From Rhodoferax sp. (GTDB lineage Bacteria; Pseudomonadota; Gammaproteobacteria; Burkholderiales; Burkholderiaceae_C): a stretch of DNA of 64,000 nucleotides. Positions within the stretch are counted from its first letter, which is position 1. Each line of letters starts with the position of its first letter. The notes under the pieces are model-generated. The model was not told the DNA's origin, did not search any database, and saw only the letters and a program-made list of their open reading frames with translations. The stretch is from the NCBI GenBank assembly GCA_003133245.1, contig PKWM01000026.1, positions 79,277-143,276 on the forward strand, in the 5' to 3' direction. Made by a program: the position numbers and the translations under genes. Below, piece by piece: positions 56,832 through 64,000 of the stretch.

Positions 56832-57947
56832 GTGTCTGAACTCTTTATTGGTCTGATGTCTGGCACCTCGCTGGACGGGGCTGACGGAGTTCTGGTTGAT
56901 TTTTCTGGCGCCCAGCTTGCCGTCATGGCGCACGCCAGCGCGGCCATGCCAAAGCCATTGCGGCAAGAGCTGCTGGCGCTCAACCAATCCGGCCCCAACG
57001 AATTACAACGCGCCGCGCTGGCAGCCAATGCACTGGTGCGTGTCTATGCGCAGGTGGTGGCTGATTTAGTGCGAATTGCAGGCATCGACAAGGCCACAGT
57101 CAACGCTATCGGAGCCCACGGCCAGACCGTACGCCACCAGCCGCAGGCCTTTGACGGCACCGGCTACACCTTGCAACTCAATAACCCTGCGCTGCTGGCC
57201 GAGCTGACCGGTATGGATGTAGTTGCCGATTTTCGCAGTCGTGACGTCGCCGCCGGTGGGCAGGGCGCACCGCTGGTGCCCGCCTTTCATCGACTGGTGT
57301 TCGGACGCGCCCACGAAACAGTCGCAGTTCTCAATTTGGGTGGCATGGCCAACCTCACGGTGCTCAGCCCGCAACCGCCCGGTGACATACTGGGCTTTGA
57401 CTGCGGCCCTGGCAATGCGCTGATGGACGCCTGGTGCTTGCAGCAGCGGGGTCAGGCTTTTGATACCGATGGCAACTGGGCCGCGACAGGACGGGTTCAC
57501 GCTGGCTTGTTGAACGCCATGCTGGCGGAGCCCTACTTTGACCAGACCGCCCCCAAGAGCACCGGTCGTGATTTATTCAATCCGGCTTGGCTGAATGAAA
57601 AACTTGAACAATTTGCGCCCATGGAAACTGCCGATGTGCAAGCAACGCTGGCTGAGTTGACAGCCAGCGTCTGCGCCACCAGCGTCAAGCGCCACGGCGC
57701 TGACAGCAAAAATCTTATTGTGTGTGGCGGCGGCGTCTTCAATGACCACCTGATGCGACGTTTGCAGGCGCTGCTGACTTGGTTACAGGTGGATTCTTCG
57801 CAAAGCCATGGCCTGGCGCCGCTTCAGGTGGAAGCCACGGCCTTTGCCTGGTTGGCGCGCAAGGCTGTGCTGCGCGAAGCCATCAGCCTGCAAACCGTTA
57901 CCGGTGCCCGCGGCAGGCGGGTACTTGGCGCTATCTATCCGGCGTGA
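56832..57947 (+). CDS. anmK: Anhydro-N-acetylmuramic acid kinase AnmK
   Basis: AnmK phosphorylates 1,6-anhydro-MurNAc in peptidoglycan recycling. The GTG-started 371-residue product has the hallmark LFIGLMSGTSLDGADGVLVD, VLNLGGMANLT and the C-terminal VCGGGVFNDHLMRRL. Length is normal. It follows the M23 peptidase gene, giving a cell-wall recycling context, and converges on erpA. Confidence 0.95.
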   Translation: MSELFIGLMSGTSLDGADGVLVDFSGAQLAVMAHASAAMPKPLRQELLALNQSGPNELQRAALAANALVRVYAQVVADLVRIAGIDKATVNAIGAHGQTVRHQPQAFDGTGYTLQLNNPALLAELTGMDVVADFRSRDVAAGGQGAPLVPAFHRLVFGRAHETVAVLNLGGMANLTVLSPQPPGDILGFDCGPGNALMDAWCLQQRGQAFDTDGNWAATGRVHAGLLNAMLAEPYFDQTAPKSTGRDLFNPAWLNEKLEQFAPMETADVQATLAELTASVCATSVKRHGADSKNLIVCGGGVFNDHLMRRLQALLTWLQVDSSQSHGLAPLQVEATAFAWLARKAVLREAISLQTVTGARGRRVLGAIYPA

Positions 57948-57950
57948 GAT

Positions 57951-58316
57951 TCAGGCCGAGAAGCTTGAGCCGCAACCACAGGTGGTGGTGGCGTTGGGGT
58001 TCTTGATCACAAACTGAGACCCTTGCAAGTCTTCTTTGTAATCAATTTCGGCACCAACCAGATACTGATAGCTCATCGCGTCAATCAGCAAGGAAACACC
58101 ATTTTTGGTCATGACGGTGTCGTCTTCATTGGTGATTTCATCAAAAGTAAAGCCGTACTCAAAACCGGAGCAGCCGCCGCCTTGCACGAAAACGCGCAAT
58201 TTAAGATCGGGGTTGCCCTCTTCGGCGATCAGGTCGGCCACCTTGGCAGCGGCACTGTCGGTAAAGAGAATCGGGCTTGGCATTTCAGTTTCAATATTTT
58301 CTGCAAGGGCGCTCAT
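57951..58316 (-). CDS. erpA: Iron-sulfur cluster insertion protein ErpA
   Basis: ErpA delivers clusters to essential apoproteins. The 121 residues include [19 protein letters not shown] and the C-terminal CGCGSSFSA. It is separate from the nif island and is presumably the housekeeping copy; the paralogue at 4065-4442 shares the same motifs. It ends 3 bases from the convergent anmK stop. Confidence 0.95.
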   Translation of the reverse strand: MSALAENIETEMPSPILFTDSAAAKVADLIAEEGNPDLKLRVFVQGGGCSGFEYGFTFDEITNEDDTVMTKNGVSLLIDAMSYQYLVGAEIDYKEDLQGSQFVIKNPNATTTCGCGSSFSA

Positions 58317-58424
58317 GGTTTCCTCCGTTAAATTGGATTGCGGGAATGCTACAACAATTTTGTCAGGAATTCAGTCGCACGACATTAAACGCCAATTTCA
58401 ATAGGGTTTTTCTTCGCTTTCATG

Positions 58425-58600
58425 GCGGCGTGGGCAAGCGCCTACCGATGGAGTACCGTCACAGAAATTATGTTGTCGATGACTGGCGCGGCCACCACCT
58501 GAGCGCGTCGCCTCGTGACTACTATTGGGTTCAAGTCGGCGGGGACTATGTGCTGGTGACGATAGCCACAGGCTTGGCTAAAATGCTCTTCAGCGGGCTG
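58425..58600 (+). pseudogene. Remnant of an RcnB-family periplasmic protein
   Basis: In frame, the bases encode GKRLPMEYRHRNYVVDDWRG, then DYYWVQVGGDYVLVTIATGL, the conserved C-terminal domain of RcnB-type proteins (periplasmic partners of nickel/cobalt efflux). The signal peptide and the repetitive N-terminal part are missing; the open frame upstream runs back into erpA on the other strand. I read it as a 5'-truncated remnant. Confidence 0.68.
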
Positions 58601-58677
58601 TTTCATGTAGCGTCGCTGTCGGGCGACGCACCTATGCGCCGCGGCTGGTCACAAAATTTTTCTGAACAACAACTTTC

Positions 58678-59793
58678 ATGCAATATTCAATATCGCGCCG
58701 CGACCTCATTAAAACCGCTTCTGTCTCCCTCGTGTTGGCGGGAGTGCCCTCAACATACGCTCAGGAAGCCGTCCGTCGTTTCGAGCCCAAACCAGTAGGC
58801 TGGCGCACTTTCGAGGTCAAAACCACAGTGCAACTGCGCGATTCGAAGGGCGAAGCGGTCATATGGCTGCCTGTGCCGTCACTCGACACGCCGTGGCAGC
58901 GAACCCAAGACAGCAGTTGGTCAGGCAACAGCACTGATGTGCGCCTCACCTCTGACGGAGATACTGGAGCGAGGATACTGATTGCAAAGTTCGATGCGGC
59001 AACGTTGGAGCCTACCATCGTGCTCACCAATCGAGTTCAGACACAGAACCGCGCGGTTGACTGGAACGAGCACGCTGCTCACCTAGCCCCGGATCTCGCC
59101 GAACTGCGCCGTTGGACACTACCCAGTGAGCTCATTACAACCGACGGCATTGTCCGCAAGGTCGCCACCCAGATCGTCGCAGGCGCGCGCAGTGATAGAG
59201 AGAAGGTGCAGCGCATCTACAACTGGATCATCGTCAGCACCTACCGCGAGCCCAAGGTGCGCGGCTGCGGGCAGGGAGACATCAAGGCCATGCTGGAGAC
59301 CGGGAACCTGGGCGGCAAGTGTGCTGACATCAACGCCCTGTTCGTTGGACTGTGCCGCGCCGCGGGCATCCCTGCCCGCGACATCTACGGTATCCGCCTT
59401 GCGCCGAGCGCCTTTGGTTATCGGGAGCTTGGGGGCAACCCGGCAAACTTGAAGGGTGCGCAGCACTGCCGCGCCGAGATTTACCTAAAGCCCCATGGCT
59501 GGGTGGCCATGGATCCAGCCGACGTGACCAAGGTCATGCGCCAGGAGACAGCAGAGTGGATCAAGGACGCAGGTCATCCAATCGTGGCACCGGTGCGCAA
59601 GGCGCTGTTCGGGAGCTGGGAAGGCAATTGGATGGGTTACAACAGCGCGAGCGATGTCACCCTGGCCGGAGCAAAGCGAAGGAAGCTCGGATTCTTCATG
59701 TACCCGCAAGCAGAGACCGATGCCGGGGCGCGCGACCCTTACGACCCAGACGCATTCTCGTATCAGATCACGGCTATCGAGATCCAGTCCTGA
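58678..59793 (+). CDS. Tat-exported transglutaminase-like protein
   Basis: The 371-residue protein starts with a twin-arginine signal (SRRDLIKTASVSLVLAGVP) and has a transglutaminase-like core: the cysteine in GGKCADINALFVGLCRAAGI, the histidine in AQHCRAEIYLKPHGW, and the aspartate in VAMDPADV. Proteins of this kind are usually peptidases or amidases rather than cross-linkers. It is followed 12 bases later by merT and then merP, so it may be part of a metal-related unit; that is inferred only from position. Confidence 0.88.
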   Translation: MQYSISRRDLIKTASVSLVLAGVPSTYAQEAVRRFEPKPVGWRTFEVKTTVQLRDSKGEAVIWLPVPSLDTPWQRTQDSSWSGNSTDVRLTSDGDTGARILIAKFDAATLEPTIVLTNRVQTQNRAVDWNEHAAHLAPDLAELRRWTLPSELITTDGIVRKVATQIVAGARSDREKVQRIYNWIIVSTYREPKVRGCGQGDIKAMLETGNLGGKCADINALFVGLCRAAGIPARDIYGIRLAPSAFGYRELGGNPANLKGAQHCRAEIYLKPHGWVAMDPADVTKVMRQETAEWIKDAGHPIVAPVRKALFGSWEGNWMGYNSASDVTLAGAKRRKLGFFMYPQAETDAGARDPYDPDAFSYQITAIEIQS

Positions 59794-59805
59794 AGGCGCC
59801 CCTGA

Positions 59806-60198
59806 ATGTCCACAACCTCCCAAGTCGAACCATGGGATCCTCAAGCGCAGGGAAATAGCGCACCAGTCCTTACGCTAGCCGGCGTTGCAGCATTACTGGC
59901 GTCGGCGTGTTGTGTTCTTCCTCTTCTATTGGCGGTCGTCGGCATTTCCGGCGCGTGGATCAGTCAACTGCGCTGGCTCGAACCCTACTCGACAGCGTTG
60001 ATCGGGTTGGCAATCGGGTCACTCAGTCTGGCTGGCTGGCGTCTGTTTCGATCAATACCGGGCGCTGAGCGCGCATGTGATGCCGATGGCACGGACTGCC
60101 GTCGGGTCAATGCGACCGCGCGTCACTGGTTCTGGCTGGTCGCGCTTCTAACCATGATTCCGATACTGGTGCCGCTTGCCGCGCCTTTGTTCTATTGA
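59806..60198 (+). CDS. merT: Mercuric transport protein MerT-like
   Basis: MerT moves Hg(II) across the inner membrane. The 130-residue protein has three hydrophobic segments and the paired cysteine motif in the first one (ASACCVLPLLLAVVGISG). A second cysteine pair (CDADGTDC) lies in the cytoplasmic loop. It is directly upstream of merP. Neither merA nor merR is in the window, so the ion carried could differ from mercury. Confidence 0.84.
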   Translation: MSTTSQVEPWDPQAQGNSAPVLTLAGVAALLASACCVLPLLLAVVGISGAWISQLRWLEPYSTALIGLAIGSLSLAGWRLFRSIPGAERACDADGTDCRRVNATARHWFWLVALLTMIPILVPLAAPLFY

Positions 60199-60211
60199 AA
60201 GGAAGTGCTTC

Positions 60212-60499
60212 ATGAATAATCTGACCGCAGTCGCAGTTACGGCGCTTCTGATCGGAGCCGGGTCAGCCTTCGCTGCACCCCGGCAGGTGACTTTGACCGT
60301 GCCAACGATGGACTGTGCAACCTGCCCGGTCACGATCAAGGTCGCGCTACTCAAAGTGCCTGGAGTGAGTCGTGCCATCGTGAGCTATGCCCATCGCAAC
60401 GCGAAAGTGACGTTCGATGATGGGAAGACAAACGTCGCTGCGCTGACCAAGGCCACGGATGATGCGGGCTACCCGTCATTCCTGGCTGACAAGAAATAG
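60212..60499 (+). CDS. merP: Periplasmic metal-binding protein MerP-like
   Basis: The 95-residue product has a signal peptide (LTAVAVTALLIGAGSAFA) and a heavy-metal-associated domain with MDCATCPVTIKVALLKVPGV, the CXXC site that holds Hg(II). The start at 60212 is preceded by GAAAGGAAG. It forms a pair with merT. Confidence 0.9.
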   Translation: MNNLTAVAVTALLIGAGSAFAAPRQVTLTVPTMDCATCPVTIKVALLKVPGVSRAIVSYAHRNAKVTFDDGKTNVAALTKATDDAGYPSFLADKK

Positions 60500-60588
60500 A
60501 ACCAGCTTTCATTTTGAGTACCAGGAACCGGGTACTGAAGACCGTCTGGCTAAGCTGCACAATTGACAATCAAGTGCAAGCGTTTACA

Positions 60589-62424
60589 TCACTCCGACGA
60601 CTGCTGCAACGCCCACATCTCCGCATAACGTCCATTGGCCGCCAGCAGCTCCGCATGCGAGCCGCGCTCGATGATGCGCCCGGCCTCCATCACCAGAATC
60701 TCATGCGCATCGACTACGGTTGAAAGGCGGTGCGCGATCACCAGTGTGGTTTTGTTTTGCGCCACGCTTTGCAGCTCGGCCTGGATGGCGCGCTCGTTGG
60801 CGCTGTCCAGCGCCGAGGTGGCTTCGTCGAAGATCAATATTGGTGGGTTTTTCAGCAGGGTGCGGGCAATTGCCACGCGCTGCTTTTCGCCGCCCGAGAG
60901 TTTCAAGCCGCGCTCGCCGACCATGGTGTCATAGCCTTTGGGCGTGGCGCTGATGAAGTTGTGAATGTGCGCGGCGCGGGCCGCCTCTTCGACTTGCTCG
61001 CGTGTGGCACCCGGTTGGCCGTAGGCGATGTTGTATTCCACCGTGTCGTTGAACAGCACCGTGTCTTGCGGCACGATGCCAATCGCCTGACGCACACTGG
61101 CTTGCGTCACCTGCTTGATGTCTTGCCCAGCGAGCAGAATCTGGCCTTGCTGCACGTCGTAAAAGCGGAACAACAGCCGCGCCAGCGTCGATTTGCCCGC
61201 ACCCGATGGGCCTACCACCGCCACCGTTTTGCCAGCTGGAATCTCAAAGCTGACGTCATGGAGGATCGGTCGCTCCGGGTCGTAGGAGAAGCTGACGTGG
61301 CTGAAGGCGACGCTAGGGCTGCCCGCATCCCTGCTGATCGCCAGCGGCAGCGCGCACGGCACATCGGCGATCTCACGCTCGCGCTCCATTAAAACAAACA
61401 TCTTGTCCAGGTCCGTCAACCCCTGCTTGATCTCGCGGTACAACACGCCCAGAAAGCCCAGCGGAATATAGAGCTGGATCATGAAGGCGTTGACCATCAC
61501 TAGGTCGCCCAGTGTCATGCGGCCCTCCACCACACCCTGGGTGGCGCGCCACAGCATGGCGATCAGGCCGCTGGCGATGATGAGTTGCTGGCCGGTGTTG
61601 AGCAAGCTCAAGGTGCGCTGGCTCTTGAGCGCTGCCAGACGGTAGCGCTCCAGGTTCACATCGTAGCGGCGCGCCTCGAACTCTTCGTTGTTGAAGTATT
61701 TGACGGTTTCGTAATTAAGCAGCGAATCAATGGCCCGGCTGTGCGCTTTGGAATCGAGCTCGTTCATGATCTTGCGAAACTCGGTGCGCCACTCGGTCAC
61801 CACCACCGTGAACGTGATGTAAAAAATCAGCGCGATGATAGTGATCCAGGCAAACCACATGTCGAACTTGACTGCCAATACGCTCAGCACCAGTGTGACC
61901 TCGATCAGTGTCGGGAAAATGCTGTAGAGCGAATAACTGATGAGGGAATGCACCGCGCGCGTGCCGCGCTCAATGTCGCGCGTCATGCCGCCGGTCTGGC
62001 GCTCCAAGTGAAAACGCAGACTCAAGGCGTGCAGGTGCCGGAACACCTGTAGCGAAATACTACGTGAGGCGCCCTCCGTGGCCTTGGCAAAAATCAGTTC
62101 GCGCAACTCGGTAAACAGGGTGGTCGATAAGCGCAGCAGACCGTAGGCAAACAGCAAGGCCATCGGCACCACCAGCAGGGCATTCGTGCTGATGCCGCCT
62201 TTGGGGTTCATGGTGTCCACCAGTTGCTTGAGCAGCAAGGGCACGCCAACGTTGGCCATCTTGGCGGCAATCATGAAGGCCAACGCGAACATCACCCGCC
62301 ATTTGTACTGCCACAAATAAGGGAACAGGCGACGCAAAGTAGCCCAGTCAGAACGCGGGGCGGCTGGAGCTGACGTCGATGATTCGACGTCGGTGGAAAG
62401 GCTACGTTGGCCAGGGCCGTGCAT
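60589..62424 (-). CDS. ABC transporter, ATM1/HMT1-type half-transporter
   Basis: The 611-residue protein fuses a six-helix membrane domain (about 30-330) with an ATPase domain: Walker A GPSGAGKSTLARLL, signature LKLSGGEKQRVAIAR and Walker B ILIFDEATSALD. The sequence is of the ATM1 family (export of glutathione-linked sulfur or metal species), with the typical ILHDVSFEIPAGKTVAVVG. It works as a homodimer. It lies opposite merTP and an Fe-S or metal link is possible. The ribosome site is not obvious. Confidence 0.91.
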   Translation of the reverse strand: MHGPGQRSLSTDVESSTSAPAAPRSDWATLRRLFPYLWQYKWRVMFALAFMIAAKMANVGVPLLLKQLVDTMNPKGGISTNALLVVPMALLFAYGLLRLSTTLFTELRELIFAKATEGASRSISLQVFRHLHALSLRFHLERQTGGMTRDIERGTRAVHSLISYSLYSIFPTLIEVTLVLSVLAVKFDMWFAWITIIALIFYITFTVVVTEWRTEFRKIMNELDSKAHSRAIDSLLNYETVKYFNNEEFEARRYDVNLERYRLAALKSQRTLSLLNTGQQLIIASGLIAMLWRATQGVVEGRMTLGDLVMVNAFMIQLYIPLGFLGVLYREIKQGLTDLDKMFVLMEREREIADVPCALPLAISRDAGSPSVAFSHVSFSYDPERPILHDVSFEIPAGKTVAVVGPSGAGKSTLARLLFRFYDVQQGQILLAGQDIKQVTQASVRQAIGIVPQDTVLFNDTVEYNIAYGQPGATREQVEEAARAAHIHNFISATPKGYDTMVGERGLKLSGGEKQRVAIARTLLKNPPILIFDEATSALDSANERAIQAELQSVAQNKTTLVIAHRLSTVVDAHEILVMEAGRIIERGSHAELLAANGRYAEMWALQQSSE

Positions 62425-62512
62425 GGGTGACGATCAGGACGCTATGGCTATTTCTGGAACTCTCGACAGGCCAGGTGCGGGGTGAACGGTAGTAAGGTAA
62501 GCGTCATAATTC

Positions 62513-62977
62513 ATGGAATTCTCAACAAAAACAACCTCGATTGTGCCAATGTCTGCAAACCCAAGCCCACTGAACGTTCACCTGCCCACCGATGAGGAAC
62601 TGGTTCTCAAGGTGATTCCGATGCCCGCCGACAGCAACGCCAATGGTGACATTTTCGGTGGCTGGGTCATGGCGCAGGTCGATCTGGCCGGCTCGGTAAT
62701 CCCGGCGCGCTACACGCAGGGCCGCATGGCGACGGTGGCGGTCAATGAATTCATTTTCAAGCAGCCGGTGCGGGTGGGTGACATCTTGTCTTTCTTCTCC
62801 AAGCTGGTGCGCATTGGACGCACCTCGATCACGGTCAAGGTGGAGGTCTATGCTGAACGCTCTAGTAACCAGGGCCACTACATCAAGGTAACGCAGGCTT
62901 CGGTGACCTATGTCGCCATTGATGAGGAAGGTCGCCCTCGCCCGATACCGGGCCAGCTGCCACAAAATCCAGAGTGA
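62513..62977 (+). CDS. Acyl-CoA thioesterase, YciA type
   Basis: The 154-residue hot-dog protein matches YciA-like acyl-CoA thioesterases: MPADSNANGDIFGGWVMAQV with the catalytic aspartate region, and IKVTQASVTYVAID. The ATG at 62513 gives the longest form; an ATG at 62549 (MSANPSPLNVHLPT) is equally plausible and closer to relatives. It is divergent from the ABC transporter. Confidence 0.9.
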   Translation: MEFSTKTTSIVPMSANPSPLNVHLPTDEELVLKVIPMPADSNANGDIFGGWVMAQVDLAGSVIPARYTQGRMATVAVNEFIFKQPVRVGDILSFFSKLVRIGRTSITVKVEVYAERSSNQGHYIKVTQASVTYVAIDEEGRPRPIPGQLPQNPE

Positions 62978-63211
62978 GCTGACGCTTCTGGTTGCCTTCG
63001 ATGGCTTGGCGGCCAAGGTGCTGCCATTTTTACCCGCTCGCAATGCACAAATTCGCAATGCTTTAAGTGCGCTAACGAACAGAGCTCGGTAAACCTAATC
63101 GCTATGGTTCAGCCTTGCTCGGCCTGTTTGCTCAAAATTCATTCCTGCACGAGCAACTTTTGATTTTCTGCTAATGCCCCAGGACCTTGCCCCAATCCGG
63201 ATGAATCCGAC

Positions 63212-64000
63212 TTGAAAACGACTCACAAAATTGTTGCCCTGCTTGCTGGGGTAGCCCTGCTGGTTGCGGTGGCGCTATCGTTCTGGACGTTCCAGCAGAC
63301 CGAGCACGCGGCCCAGGAGCGCCAGAAGACCGTATTTGTATTAAACAGCGCCACCGGTTTGTTGTCCGCGTTAGTAGATGCAGAGACCGGTCAACGCGGC
63401 TATTTGCTGACCGGCGACGCGGCTTATCTGGAACCGTACTCTGCGGTGCGCAGTAGCGTCAGCGAGGATCTGAAAACATTGCGTCAACTTGCCCTAAGCC
63501 GGGCGGCGCAGCAACACCTAGACACGCTGGCGCCTTTGGTTGAGGCCCAATTAGAGGAACTTTCACGTTTGATTGAGTTGCGCGGCCGCCAAGAGACGGC
63601 ATCCGTGCTGGCAGAAATAAGCAGTGGCCGCGGCAAACGCCTGATGGATTCGATTCGTGCCGAAATGCGTAGCTTCATCCTGCTGCAAGAGGGCGCGCAG
63701 GCGCTGCATGATGAAGAGTTCCAAACGGATATGCGCAATTTGTTTGAACTTATCGTTGTCGCCAGCCTGCTGACTCTGCTGTTCGCAATTGCGTTCGTCT
63801 GGCTGATCAATCAATCGGCCCAGCAGCGGCTTAAGAATTTAGACCAACTCGAAAGACGGCAGTTGGTCGAGATTCAGGAAGATGCGCTGCTCAAAGCCGG
63901 AGCCTTGCAGAGCGCGATTTTCAACAGCGCCAATTTCTCGAGCATCGCCACTGACGCCAAGGGCGTGATCCAGATTTTCAACGTCGGCGCCGAGCGCATG
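63212..64000 (+). CDS. CHASE3-PAS sensor protein, partial (continues beyond window)
   Basis: The open frame runs from a possible TTG at 63212 to the window end. It has an N-terminal helix (IVALLAGVALLVAVALSFW), a periplasmic CHASE3 domain with DAETGQRGYLLTGDAAYLEP, a second helix (LFELIVVASLLTLLFAIAF) and the start of a PAS domain (LQSAIFNSANFSSIATDAKG). Such proteins are usually histidine kinases or diguanylate cyclases; the output domain is outside the window. The start codon is uncertain as no ATG fits. Confidence 0.85.
   Translation, partial: MKTTHKIVALLAGVALLVAVALSFWTFQQTEHAAQERQKTVFVLNSATGLLSALVDAETGQRGYLLTGDAAYLEPYSAVRSSVSEDLKTLRQLALSRAAQQHLDTLAPLVEAQLEELSRLIELRGRQETASVLAEISSGRGKRLMDSIRAEMRSFILLQEGAQALHDEEFQTDMRNLFELIVVASLLTLLFAIAFVWLINQSAQQRLKNLDQLERRQLVEIQEDALLKAGALQSAIFNSANFSSIATDAKGVIQIFNVGAERM

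Overview
The window comes from the chromosome of a nitrogen-fixing betaproteobacterium, most likely a Comamonadaceae member close to Rhodoferax or Polaromonas. The genus is inferred from gene content and order (nif/fix genes, ActP with a DUF294 protein, the ybeD-lipB-lipA neighbourhood, a double-length UvrA) and from memory of related genomes, not from any search. Coding density is high and the G+C content looks like roughly 60%. I saw no rRNA, tRNA, CRISPR array or complete insertion sequence.

Region 1 (1-12340) is one flank of a nitrogen-fixation island. nifB (3' end cut off) and nifA lie on the minus strand. Divergent from them runs iscU-iscA-iscA-hscA-fdx, then nifV-nifW-fixABCX. Three sites match the sigma-54 GG-N10-GC promoter (before nifB, iscU and nifV), and two of them have an exact TGT-N10-ACA NifA site upstream. 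NifA carries the CX11CX19CX4C motif of oxygen-sensitive, NifL-independent NifA. The island has its own IscU/HscA pair but no hscB or cysteine desulfurase in view, and its ferredoxin has lost cluster ligands.

Region 2 (12433-25154, all minus) holds a SWIM/SNF2 helicase, lipA and lipB, then a three-gene type III restriction-modification operon (mod, an AlbA_2/Schlafen-like ATPase gene, res). This operon separates lipB from its usual neighbour ybeD, which is followed by a D-amino-acid transaminase-like gene.

Region 3 (25331-39903) is metabolism and housekeeping: a two-gene beta-oxidation set, a DsbA-fold isomerase, ttcA, a histidine phosphatase, ruvB, and an acetate-permease locus (DUF485-actP, a cNMP/CBS/DUF294 protein, a response regulator and a pseudokinase-exonuclease fusion). 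A short histidine-kinase remnant survives at this locus.

Region 4 (39984-46217) is a 2077-residue double UvrA. Its reading frame is interrupted, in frame, by at least three families of palindromic repeat. Related repeats also sit inside lipB and mod.

Region 5 (46536-53053) is the most striking part. A sigma-54 promoter precedes two response-regulator genes (one with a duplicated hydrophobic membrane tail), a nine-heme cytochrome c and a four-helix cytochrome b. They converge with a sigma-54-dependent response regulator and a histidine kinase whose periplasmic domain has its own CXXCH motif. I read this as a self-regulated membrane electron-transfer module, similar in composition to a split CbcL of Geobacter.

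Region 6 (53109-64000) has a cation efflux protein, tyrS, an M23 peptidase, anmK, the housekeeping erpA, an RcnB-family remnant, a Tat-exported transglutaminase with merT and merP, an ATM1-type ABC exporter, a YciA-type thioesterase and the start of a CHASE3-PAS sensor.
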